From: Flavobacteria bacterium GWA2_35_26 | GTDB lineage: Bacteria; Bacteroidota; Bacteroidia; Flavobacteriales; Flavobacteriaceae | Reading direction: 5' to 3' | Length of the DNA stretch: 64,000 nucleotides | Assembly (NCBI GenBank): GCA_001800905.1 | Contig: MGWH01000001.1 | Coordinates: 124,001 to 188,000, forward strand | Shown here: positions 18,805-27,174 of the stretch, one piece after another | Layout: each line of letters starts with the position of its first letter | How positions within the stretch are numbered: the first letter of the stretch is position 1 | The notes under the pieces: model-generated | What the model was told of the DNA's origin: nothing | Database searches by the model: none | The model's input: only the letters and a program-made list of their open reading frames with translations | Translations under genes and position numbers: made by a program

Positions 18805-20769
18805 TTACTTATCCAAGACTTCAAAAGCAGAGTTCATACTCTTATACTCAGGTACAATTTTCTTCATTTGGGCCACAATGGCTTCATTATTATAGACCAC
18901 AGAACCCGAAATCAATTCAATAATATCTTGATGTAATTCTTCAAATTCTTCTTCAATTTCCTGAGCGATCATGATTTTTTCATGGTGAGTCGGAATCGTT
19001 TTTGAATTGTCGTTCAATAATTCCTCGTATAATTTTTCACCTGGTCGAAGTCCTACAATGTCAATTTTAATGTCCACATTCGGAATAAAACCAGCTAGTT
19101 TGATCATCTTCTCAGCCAAGTCATAAATCTTAACCGGTTTGCCCATATCAAAAATATAGATCTCGCCTCCATTACCCATGGCACCGGCTTCCAATACCAA
19201 TTGACAAGCTTCAGGAATCGTCATAAAATAACGGATTATATCTCTATGAGTGATCGTAAGTGGCCCACCATCGGCAATTTGTTTGGTAAACAAAGGCACT
19301 ACCGAACCGTTGGATCCTAATACATTCCCAAAACGAGTGGTGATGAATTTAGTGGCTGCTCCATTATTTTGTTGCATTTGTTTCCATTGTAACGACTGAA
19401 CGTACTTTTCAGCAATACGTTTACTAGCCCCCATTACATTGGATGGGTTTACCGCTTTATCAGTGGAGACCATCACAAATTTGTCAGCTCCATATTTACA
19501 CGATAGATCAGCTAAATTTTTAGTCCCTTTCACATTAGTGATAATCGCCTGAGCTGGATTCTCTTCCATCAAAGGAACGTGTTTGTAGGCAGCTGCATGG
19601 TACACCACTTGAGGTTGGTAAGTTGAAAAAACAGACTCCATGGCTTTACGACTACGCACATCGGCAATGACACTAAAAATTTCAGTGCTTGATTCCAACG
19701 CATTGGTCTCTAAAGTAAGATCGTGCAAAGGTGTTTCGGCTTGATCTACCATAATCAACTTAGCCGGTTCAAAGCTCAATACTTGTCGAACAATTTCACT
19801 TCCAATAGAACCCGCTGCACCCGTAATTAAAATCGTTTTGCCTTTTAATTGCTTGGTGATGGATTTATCATCTAAAATAATCGGCTTGCGATCCAATAAA
19901 TCCTCAATCTGAATGTTTTTAATTTTCTGAGAAATCTCTTTTTGGTTCTCCCAGTTGGTAATCAAAGGCACCGTAAATACCTTGTAATTGAATTCCAAAC
20001 ATTGGTCTACAATTTGGATTTGTTCTTCTTTGCTTAAGCTTTTATCAGCAATGATAACACCTTCGGCACCAATAGATCGCAACAAGGCAGGTAATTTTTT
20101 CTTTTGTGCCAAAATGGGCAAATCCAACATACGTTTGGAGGTATTTTGGTTGTGGTGATCCACAAAACCAATCACCTTAAAACGAGCTGGGGTTTCAAAA
20201 TTTAAGGCATTGGCTACAGAAATTGCATTGGCATCGGTACCATAAATAATTACGCGAACCAATTTATTTTTGGAAGAATCAGAGAAATAGAGTTCGAAAG
20301 TACGCTTGACTATCACACGGTACAAGAACAAACCGCAAAAAGTGAAAACTATATTAACAAACAAGGCCGTATTTAAAAAGGCTTTGTCCTCAAAGTTCCA
20401 CTCATAAATCAGATTAAAAATCAGGAAGAAAACTAAAATCGAGACCTGTGAAAATAACAATTTCACAGCATCGATGTAAGAAGAGTGACGAATAATACCC
20501 GAATACGTTCGGAACAACCAGAACGAAAAGACGTTCATGACCAAAAAGAAAAATAACAATTCTTTCCAGAAAGGTGTCAGCACAAAGTTCAGACCAGTAC
20601 CTCTGAACAACAAAAAACTAAACAAACAGGAGGCAATTAACACCCCAAAATCAATAGATAAAATGATCCAACGAGGTAGATAATTCAAACTACTAATACT
20701 GAATCTCAGATTTTCTCTAGAAAAAAAAGAAGTGGATGTAGTTTTATTTGCAGGCATATGACTATTCAA
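18805..20769 (-). CDS. Membrane-bound nucleoside-diphosphate-sugar 4,6-dehydratase (FlaA1/WbpM/CapD-like)
   Basis: Four N-terminal TM segments, CoA-binding-like domain, GKTILITGAAGSIGSEIVRQV and STDKAVNPSNVMGASKRIAEKY. Confidence 0.93.
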   Translation of the reverse strand: MNSHMPANKTTSTSFFSRENLRFSISSLNYLPRWIILSIDFGVLIASCLFSFLLFRGTGLNFVLTPFWKELLFFFLVMNVFSFWLFRTYSGIIRHSSYIDAVKLLFSQVSILVFFLIFNLIYEWNFEDKAFLNTALFVNIVFTFCGLFLYRVIVKRTFELYFSDSSKNKLVRVIIYGTDANAISVANALNFETPARFKVIGFVDHHNQNTSKRMLDLPILAQKKKLPALLRSIGAEGVIIADKSLSKEEQIQIVDQCLEFNYKVFTVPLITNWENQKEISQKIKNIQIEDLLDRKPIILDDKSITKQLKGKTILITGAAGSIGSEIVRQVLSFEPAKLIMVDQAETPLHDLTLETNALESSTEIFSVIADVRSRKAMESVFSTYQPQVVYHAAAYKHVPLMEENPAQAIITNVKGTKNLADLSCKYGADKFVMVSTDKAVNPSNVMGASKRIAEKYVQSLQWKQMQQNNGAATKFITTRFGNVLGSNGSVVPLFTKQIADGGPLTITHRDIIRYFMTIPEACQLVLEAGAMGNGGEIYIFDMGKPVKIYDLAEKMIKLAGFIPNVDIKIDIVGLRPGEKLYEELLNDNSKTIPTHHEKIMIAQEIEEEFEELHQDIIELISGSVVYNNEAIVAQMKKIVPEYKSMNSAFEVLDK

Positions 20770-20882
20770 ACAACTTTGATTTTATAACAACTTTATCAAA
20801 CGGTTACGAATGATAGACTCAAAAGTAAACAAATATTTGTAAGTAAAAGAATATTATTTTGGTATTATAAATTGTTTATTAT

Positions 20883-21752
20883 TTATACCTTAAACTTTAA
20901 CAATCCTAATAGATAGTCTCCATAACCCGACTTACGTAGGGGTTCGGCTATGGCTTTCAGTTGGTCTGTTGAGATAAATCCTTGGCGCCAAGCGATTTCT
21001 TCAATACAACCCACTTTCAAACCTTGACGTTCTTCCAATACCTGAACAAATTGTCCCGCTTGCATCAAACTAGCAAAAGTTCCCGTGTCCAACCAAGCGG
21101 TTCCACGACTTAAAATACCCACTTTTAGTTTGCCTTGTTTCAAGTATTCTTTGTTCACATCGGTAATCTCGTATTCACCACGAGCAGAAGGCTGAATATT
21201 CTTTGCAATCTCTACTACTGAATTGTCATAAAAATACAAACCGGGTACCGCATAGTTCGATTTGGGCTCCAATGGTTTTTCTTCAATAGAAAGCGCTTTC
21301 AAATCGGCATCAAATTCCACTACTCCATAACGCTCCGGATCCGAAACGTGGTAGGCAAATACCACTCCACCATCGGGCTTCGTATTGGATTGTAATAATT
21401 CTTGCATATGGGCCCCAAAGAAAATATTATCTCCTAAAACTAGCGCTACCGAATCGTCACCAATAAAATCAGCGCCAATCACAAAAGCTTGCGCCAATCC
21501 ATTCGGAACGGCTTGCTCTGCATAACTAAATTGGCAACCAATTTGTGATCCATCGCCCAACAACTTTTGAAAATTAGGCAAATCATGAGGCGTTGAAATA
21601 ATCAAAATCTCATGTATCCCCGCCATCATCAAAGTCGACAATGGGTAATAAATCATGGGTTTGTCATAAACAGGCATCATTTGCTTGCTCATGGCTAAAG
21701 TCAAGGGATGCAATCGTGTACCGGATCCACCGGCGAGTATAATTCCTTTCAT
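20883..21752 (-). CDS. rmlA: Glucose-1-phosphate thymidylyltransferase
   Basis: [44 protein letters not shown]-type VLGDNIFFG. Confidence 0.97.
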   Translation of the reverse strand: MKGIILAGGSGTRLHPLTLAMSKQMMPVYDKPMIYYPLSTLMMAGIHEILIISTPHDLPNFQKLLGDGSQIGCQFSYAEQAVPNGLAQAFVIGADFIGDDSVALVLGDNIFFGAHMQELLQSNTKPDGGVVFAYHVSDPERYGVVEFDADLKALSIEEKPLEPKSNYAVPGLYFYDNSVVEIAKNIQPSARGEYEITDVNKEYLKQGKLKVGILSRGTAWLDTGTFASLMQAGQFVQVLEERQGLKVGCIEEIAWRQGFISTDQLKAIAEPLRKSGYGDYLLGLLKFKV

Positions 21753-21767
21753 ATGTGTTTAAATTTT

Positions 21768-21820
21768 ACGAATTTTCGCGAATTTTGCGAATTAAACTAA
21801 TTACTCGAATTAGTCTAATT
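21768..21820. repeat. AATTCG/CGAATT repeat island between rmlA and the GxxExxY gene
   Basis: ACGAATTTTCGCGAATTTTGCGAATTAAACTAATTACTCGAATTAGTCTAATT. Confidence 0.75.
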
Positions 21821-22208
21821 TTTTTTGATTTACTATTCTTTTATAAGTTAGGGATGGGGTGCCAAAATTAATCAGCATTCCCAACTCCATATTGGTGCAT
21901 TTTAAATAATTCTGCAGTTGCGCATAAAATACCGAAGGTATCTGAGTTACTGCTTTCAATTCCACAATGATGCTGTCATAGCAAACAAAATCGGCTCTAT
22001 AGTGCTTTTTTAATTGTACTCCTTCGTAATACAAATCCAATTTCACTTGTCTTTTGTAGGGGATATTTTGAACAATAAACTCTTTTTCAATCACCTCTTC
22101 ATAGACTGCTTCTAGAAATCCAGGACCTAATGCTCGATGTACTTTCATACAAGCACCTACGATTGCATAGCTTTCGTCTTTGTAAATTATTTTGGAGGGG
22201 GCATCCAT
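21810..22208 (-). CDS. GxxExxY family protein
   Basis: GPGFLEAVYEEVIEKEF, YRADFVCYDSIIVELKAV, QLQNYLKCTNMELGMLINFG. Confidence 0.92.
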   Translation of the reverse strand: MDAPSKIIYKDESYAIVGACMKVHRALGPGFLEAVYEEVIEKEFIVQNIPYKRQVKLDLYYEGVQLKKHYRADFVCYDSIIVELKAVTQIPSVFYAQLQNYLKCTNMELGMLINFGTPSLTYKRIVNQKKLD

Positions 22209-22250
22209 ATTTAATTCGTTTAATTCGCGATAATTCGTCTTTTAATTCGC
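22209..22250. repeat. AATTCG repeat island, 4 copies
   Basis: AATTCG at 22213, 22222, 22232 and 22244 (steps 9, 10, 12). Confidence 0.8.
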
Positions 22251-23291
22251 GTATTGTTTTTCATAGTAGGATGCATACGCTCCCGAGGTCACGTTATCCA
22301 ACCAGTTTTGATTGTCCAAATACCAATTCACGGTGCGCTCCAATCCTTCTTCAAAGGTAACGGATGGTTTCCAACCCAACTCTTTGTTGATTTTGGTGGC
22401 ATCAATCGCATAACGTAAATCGTGTCCCGGGCGGTCTTTGACGTAGGTAATCAATTGAGCCGAGGTTCCTGCTGGTCGACCTAGTTTGTCGTCCATGATT
22501 TGGCACAACAATTTCACCAAATCAATGTTCTGCCATTCGTTGAAGCCTCCAATGTTGTAGGTATCGTGATTCACTCCTTTGTGGAAAACCAAATCAATCG
22601 CAACGGCATGGTCTTCTACAAATAACCAATCTCGAGTGTATTTTCCATCGCCATAGACTGGCAAAGGTTTGTTGTGAATGATATTATTAATAAACAACGG
22701 AATTAATTTCTCTGGAAAATGAAACGGACCGTAATTGTTGGAGCAATTGGTCAACACATAAGGCAAACCATAGGTCTCACCATAGGCGCGCACAAAATGA
22801 TCTGAACTCGCTTTCGAAGCCGAGTACGGTGAATTCGGGTCGTAAGCAGTAGTTTCAGTAAACAAACCTTCGGCACCCAAACTACCATAGACCTCATCGG
22901 TACTAATGTGGTAAAAACGTTTCCCTTCCATATTGTCTTTCCAAATGGTTTTGGCTGCATTCAGCAAATTCATGGTTCCAATGACATTGGTTTTCACAAA
23001 AGCCAAAGGATCCGTAATCGAACGATCTACATGCGATTCGGCTGCCAAATGCAACACCCCATCAAATTGGTGTTCCGCAAACAAAGCATCAATAAACGGA
23101 GCATCCACAATATCTCCTTTTACAAAAGTATAGTTGGGCGCTTTTTCAATATCGGCAATATTCTCTAAATTTCCTGCATAGGTCAAGGCATCCAAATTAT
23201 AAATATGGTAATCTGGATACTGATTCACAAATCGTCTCACTACATGAGACCCAATAAATCCGGCACCGCCGGTGATTAGTATTTTTTTCAT
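22242..23291 (-). CDS. rmlB: dTDP-glucose 4,6-dehydratase
   Basis: ILITGGAGFIGSHVVRRF, HLAAESHVDRSI, STDEVYGSLG, YSASKASSDH. Confidence 0.97.
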   Translation of the reverse strand: MKKILITGGAGFIGSHVVRRFVNQYPDYHIYNLDALTYAGNLENIADIEKAPNYTFVKGDIVDAPFIDALFAEHQFDGVLHLAAESHVDRSITDPLAFVKTNVIGTMNLLNAAKTIWKDNMEGKRFYHISTDEVYGSLGAEGLFTETTAYDPNSPYSASKASSDHFVRAYGETYGLPYVLTNCSNNYGPFHFPEKLIPLFINNIIHNKPLPVYGDGKYTRDWLFVEDHAVAIDLVFHKGVNHDTYNIGGFNEWQNIDLVKLLCQIMDDKLGRPAGTSAQLITYVKDRPGHDLRYAIDATKINKELGWKPSVTFEEGLERTVNWYLDNQNWLDNVTSGAYASYYEKQYAN

Positions 23292-23306
23292 TCTATTTGT
23301 TTTATT

Positions 23307-23331
23307 GCCACTAAGTCACTAGGGCACTAAG
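23307..23331. repeat. CACTAAG tandem repeat
   Basis: GCCACTAAGTCACTAGGGCACTAAG. Confidence 0.7.
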
Positions 23332-23370
23332 TTTATAATTACGATTAAGAAATTAGTGAAATTATATTCT

Positions 23371-23410
23371 TCTAATTTGTGTGAATTCGCATCAATTCGT
23401 GTCAATTCGT
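23371..23410. repeat. four tandem 10-bp units with AATTYG core
   Basis: TCTAATTTGT GTGAATTCGC ATCAATTCGT GTCAATTCGT. Confidence 0.85.
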
Positions 23411-24270
23411 AACAATCCCATACATTTTTCTAAACTCTCTCGAAACCCCGGCACCACCACCCCAAAGGTAGTTGTAATTTTGGATTTGTCCAATAAGGAA
23501 TAATGCGGTCGTTGGGCTGGCGTGGGATAATCCGAAGACGGAATGCCTGAAATCAAACAGTCCCATCCTCCTATTGCTTGAATGGCTAACGCAAATTCAT
23601 ACCAACTGATTTCCCCTTCGTTGGAATAATGATAGATCCCAGCTTGCCAATGCGGATGCGTAATTATAGTTAGTATCGCTTGTGCCAAATCAGCGGCGTA
23701 AGTAGGACTTCCAATTTGATCATTCACTACATTTAAACTATCGCGTTCCTGCATCAAGCGAGACATCGTTTTAACAAAATTGTTCCCAAAACGAGAATAC
23801 ACCCAAGACGTTCGAATTACAATTGCATTGGAATTTTCACGAAGACAAGCTTGTTCTCCAGCTAATTTGGTTTGTCCATAGACATTGATCGGTCCGGTTG
23901 GGGCATCTTCTGTCAAAGCCGTACTCGAGTTGCCATCAAACACATAATCGGTAGAAACATGCAGTAATTGAGCACTATGAGATTGTGTCCATTGCGCCAA
24001 AACGCCTACCGCTTGATGATTCAATATATCCGCCAATTCAGTTTCCGTTTCCGCTTTATCCACAGCCGTATAAGCGGCACAGTTGATAATAATTTGTGGC
24101 TGAATCACATCCAGAGTATTGGATATCGATGCCAAAGCACTCAAATCCAAAACCGAACGATCGGCAAACACCCATTCGAATTGCAAATAGCGACTTGACA
24201 ATTCCTTCAATTCAGAACCCAATTGCCCGTTGGCACCTGTTATTAGTATTTTTTTCATTTTTTTTACCAA
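23392..24270 (-). CDS. rmlD: dTDP-4-dehydrorhamnose reductase
   Basis: ILITGANGQLGSELKEL, VSTDYVFDG, YGQTKLAGEQ, RTSWVYS. Confidence 0.96.
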   Translation of the reverse strand: MVKKMKKILITGANGQLGSELKELSSRYLQFEWVFADRSVLDLSALASISNTLDVIQPQIIINCAAYTAVDKAETETELADILNHQAVGVLAQWTQSHSAQLLHVSTDYVFDGNSSTALTEDAPTGPINVYGQTKLAGEQACLRENSNAIVIRTSWVYSRFGNNFVKTMSRLMQERDSLNVVNDQIGSPTYAADLAQAILTIITHPHWQAGIYHYSNEGEISWYEFALAIQAIGGWDCLISGIPSSDYPTPAQRPHYSLLDKSKITTTFGVVVPGFRESLEKCMGLLRIDTN

Positions 24271-24280
24271 TTGCTCTTTT

Positions 24281-24336
24281 TGCTTCGCCTCGGGTCGTGA
24301 ACCGTAATTCGATTCAGTTAACGATTTACAATCTAC
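24281..24336. repeat. CCTCGGGTCGTGAACCGTAATTCG-type repeat island
   Basis: Near-match in reverse orientation to 18676-18712 and shares ATTACGGTTCACG (reverse complement) with 26669-26682. Confidence 0.75.
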
Positions 24337-25152
24337 TTAAATGCTGCTAGCATCGATATGTAATCTTGAAAAAGCAAACCATTTCTTTCCCAAATCTTTA
24401 ACGGAAGCGCCTAAATGATAGACCTGATTTTCGTCAATAATTATAAAACGATCATGCGATTTCTTTTCTATTTGAACACTTACTGGTTCATACTGTGCAT
24501 TATGTTTTTTGATATCCAATTGGAATTGAGGCGTTATTTTTTCTGTATAAATTGTTGCTTTAACAGTTTCATTACGTTTAGAAAGTAACAGCAAAACTCT
24601 TTCGTCTACATAATTATCAATAAGTACTATTGACTTTTTTGCTGATTTAACAAGATCTGAAACAAATACATAGGCATCAAACAACTGGCCATCAAAAAAT
24701 ATTCCTTGTTGAGCTGGTAGTTTAGCATGTAGTAATTGTTCTATTTTAAAATCATGTTCGAATACTCTTTTCTCTATGGTTTCTACTCTATGTTGAAGCG
24801 CATATCCTCTTAACAAGTAGGATTTTAATATTGCACTAGACCACTTTCTAAATTCAACTCCTTTAGTAGATTTGACTCTGTATCCAACAGACAAAATCAT
24901 ATCCAAATTATAATACGCTACTTGATAGACTTTTCCATCTTTTGCAGTTGTCGCAAAATTTGCGACAACTGAAATAGTGCTTAACTCTTCTTTAAGTGCG
25001 TTATTAATATGTTTTCCAATTGTTTTGATATCTCTATCAAACAAAATTGCCATTTGATTTCTATTTAACCAAACGGTTTCATCTTCAATTCGTACCTCTA
25101 TTTGATTGGAAGTACTTTCTAATTGATACGTAATTATAGATTTTTCATCCAT
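24337..25152 (-). CDS. RhuM-like N-terminal domain with PLD-like C-terminal region
   Basis: VRIEDETVWLNRNQMAILFDRDIKTIGKHINNAL...YYNLDMILSVGYRVKSTKGVEFRKWSS; C-terminus SHDRFIIIDENQVYHLGASVKDLGKKWFAF resembles a degenerate HKD half-site. Confidence 0.82.
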   Translation of the reverse strand: MDEKSIITYQLESTSNQIEVRIEDETVWLNRNQMAILFDRDIKTIGKHINNALKEELSTISVVANFATTAKDGKVYQVAYYNLDMILSVGYRVKSTKGVEFRKWSSAILKSYLLRGYALQHRVETIEKRVFEHDFKIEQLLHAKLPAQQGIFFDGQLFDAYVFVSDLVKSAKKSIVLIDNYVDERVLLLLSKRNETVKATIYTEKITPQFQLDIKKHNAQYEPVSVQIEKKSHDRFIIIDENQVYHLGASVKDLGKKWFAFSRLHIDASSI

Positions 25153-25219
25153 AACGGGGCTTTTTATGGGTTGTAAATTATTTATTATTGCGAAACAAAA
25201 AGTTAATTATAATCGAGTT

Positions 25220-25345
25220 GATACTAAGATTTGTAATTCGTAATTCACTTTGCATAAGTCATATCAACTGAACACTATCGTCTGAACACTGAACACTTCC
25301 TATATCACAAATCGTAACTCGTATATCCCAAATCGTATATCTAAA
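25220..25345. repeat. compound repeat island: GTAATTCG, CTGAACACT x3, CAAATCGTATATC
   Basis: CTGAACACT at 25268, 25282 and 25289; CAAATCGTAACTCGTATATCCCAAATCGTATATC. Confidence 0.75.
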
Positions 25346-25889
25346 ACTCGCTATTACACTCCTCAATCCCCGGCAAAACCATATCCTTATCCGAGACAAT
25401 AGCATCCTTCAAATCCATGCCCCAGTCGATGTTCAAAGAGGGATCATCAAAACGAATACCGCCTTCACTTTCCTTGTGGTAAAACTGATCGCATTTGTAC
25501 ATAACGACTGCGGTTTCACTAATAACCGAAAAACCATGGGCAAAACCATGCGGAATCAACAATTGTTTTTTATTCTCTGTTGATAAGCGTATCGCAAAAT
25601 GCTGTCCATAGGTTGGCGATTGCTTTCTGATATCTACAGCAACATCAATGATTTCACCTTGTAGTACTCTCACTAATTTAGTCTGAGCAAAAGGCGGATT
25701 TTGATAATGCAAGCCTCTCAAAGTTCCCTTTTTTGAAAACGATTGGTTGTCTTGTACAAATTGGATGTTAACTCCTTGTGCTGCTAAAGTGTTTTGATTG
25801 TAGGCCTCAAAAAAATACCCACGAGTATCTTCAAATACGGTGGGATTGATAATTACTAAATCTTGTATGGGTGTCGTTTCTATAGTCAT
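25341..25889 (-). CDS. rmlC: dTDP-4-dehydrorhamnose 3,5-epimerase
   Basis: DTRGYFFEAYNQ, FVQDNQSFSKKGTLRGLHYQ, PHGFAHGFSV, YKCDQFYHKESEGGIRFDDPSL. Confidence 0.96.
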   Translation of the reverse strand: MTIETTPIQDLVIINPTVFEDTRGYFFEAYNQNTLAAQGVNIQFVQDNQSFSKKGTLRGLHYQNPPFAQTKLVRVLQGEIIDVAVDIRKQSPTYGQHFAIRLSTENKKQLLIPHGFAHGFSVISETAVVMYKCDQFYHKESEGGIRFDDPSLNIDWGMDLKDAIVSDKDMVLPGIEECNSEF

Positions 25890-25903
25890 TATTTCTGTTG
25901 TCT

Positions 25904-25950
25904 GTCATTGCGAACGTAGTGACACCTGCTTAACGCAGGCAGGCAATCTG
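25904..25950. repeat. GTCATTGCGA...GCAATCTG dispersed-repeat-like element with internal CCTGC/GCAGG hairpin
   Basis: GTCATTGCGAACGTAGTGACACCTGCTTAACGCAGGCAGGCAATCTG. Confidence 0.75.
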
Positions 25951-25954
25951 TTCC

Positions 25955-26012
25955 TATCGTAAATTGTTACATTTTTAAATTTTCAAATCGTATATCTAAT
26001 ATCGTAAATCTA
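25955..26012. repeat. ATCGTAAAT/ATCGTATATC repeat island
   Basis: TATCGTAAATTGTTAC...CAAATCGTATATCTAATATCGTAAATCTAAC. Confidence 0.7.
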
Positions 26013-26564
26013 ACTTTGAACCATTCTATCCCCAGACCCCTTCCCCAATACCGTTGCAATAATGTAATAAAAATACTTCACAACTGTCAATTGACTAGTC
26101 ATTTTAGCATCGGTTTCGGCGAGGAGTTGTGGGGTAGACATGTCGATTTTATTGATTTGTGATAAACCCGTAATGCCAGGAACTACTTGATATACCCCTC
26201 GGCTATCGCGTTCTTGAATTAACTCTTCTTGATTGAATAAATTAGGTCGTGGCCCTACTAAACTCATATCGCCTAAAAGGACATTCCACAATTGAGGTAA
26301 CTCATCTAGTTTGGATTTTCTTAAAAAGGCACCGTATTTTGTCACTGCACTATAATTGGCTAGATGCGTAGCTACTGATTTCGTATCTACATGCATAGAA
26401 CGCAACTTATACAAATAAAAGGGCTGCTTATTCTTACCCACGCGCTCCTGACAGAAAACAGGAGAGCCCGTATCAAAATACCCAATAAATAGTAATACCA
26501 AAAGTATCGGACTTAAGAGCACCAGTCCAATCAAAGAAAAAATAAAATCAAAAAATCGAATCAT
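26010..26564 (-). CDS. Initiating sugar-1-phosphate transferase (bacterial sugar transferase/PglC-WcaJ C-terminal family)
   Basis: FDFIFSLIGLVLLSPILLVL, GSPVFCQERVGKNKQPFYLYKLRSM, LRKSKLDELPQLWNVLLGDMSLVGPRP, PGITGLSQIN. Confidence 0.94.
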   Translation of the reverse strand: MIRFFDFIFSLIGLVLLSPILLVLLFIGYFDTGSPVFCQERVGKNKQPFYLYKLRSMHVDTKSVATHLANYSAVTKYGAFLRKSKLDELPQLWNVLLGDMSLVGPRPNLFNQEELIQERDSRGVYQVVPGITGLSQINKIDMSTPQLLAETDAKMTSQLTVVKYFYYIIATVLGKGSGDRMVQS

Positions 26565-26618
26565 AAAATAAGTGTTTACTACCTATAAGGGTAACAATAA
26601 TAGTCCAAATATAAATTT

Positions 26619-26690
26619 GCGAATCGTAATTCGAAGTTCGTGATTAGTAATTCGAATCACGGATCACGGATTACGGTTCACGTACTAAAA
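26619..26690. repeat. CGTAATTCG / CACGGATCACGGATTACGG repeat island
   Basis: GCGAATCGTAATTCGAAGTTCGTGATTAGTAATTCGAATCACGGATCACGGATTACGGTTCACGTAC. Confidence 0.8.
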
Positions 26691-26691
26691 C

Positions 26692-27174
26692 CTATCTTCC
26701 AAAATCATCCTGAACTCTTACAATATCGTCTTCATCCGAAGGATGATTGGCATCCGTATGTTGCCAAATCTCTGCTATAACAGCATACTCAGCCAAGCCA
26801 ATTAAACGGTGGCGTTCGCCTTGTTGTAAAGTAATGGTGTCGCCCACATTCAATAGCTCCAACTCTCCTTCATTGTCGTTAGGGCTCCTTCTAACCCCAG
26901 CTTGACCTTGAATGACACGCCAAATTTCGGCTCTTCGATGGTGGTATTGCCAAGACAATCGTTTCTCTGGCGCTACCACTAATATCTTTGGACTTAATGC
27001 CCCACCTCTTCTTAAGGTAGAAACATCCAAGCCATCAAAATACCGATTGGCAAATTGTTGTGCTTGCTCCTCTGCAATAACGAAAAAAACACCCCAAGGG
27101 CGGTAGTAATCTTTTGAAACGATGGTAAAATGATTCGTTTCTATTTGTTTCTGTATAGTTTCGAAAATCATCAA
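26692..27174 (-). CDS. Cupin, phosphomannose-isomerase-type II-like
   Basis: YYRPWGVFFVI, LVVAPEKRLSWQYHHRRAEIWRVIQG, LQQGERHRLIGL. Confidence 0.82.
   Translation of the reverse strand: MMIFETIQKQIETNHFTIVSKDYYRPWGVFFVIAEEQAQQFANRYFDGLDVSTLRRGGALSPKILVVAPEKRLSWQYHHRRAEIWRVIQGQAGVRRSPNDNEGELELLNVGDTITLQQGERHRLIGLAEYAVIAEIWQHTDANHPSDEDDIVRVQDDFGR

Noticed and set aside
22130-22360. Plus-strand ORF opposite the GxxExxY and rmlB genes
   Set aside because: Covers the AATTCG island and antisense of two well-supported genes; spurious.
23371-23410. Possible CRISPR array from regularly spaced AATTCG units
   Set aside because: Unit length 10 bp with no unique spacers, no cas genes anywhere in the window.
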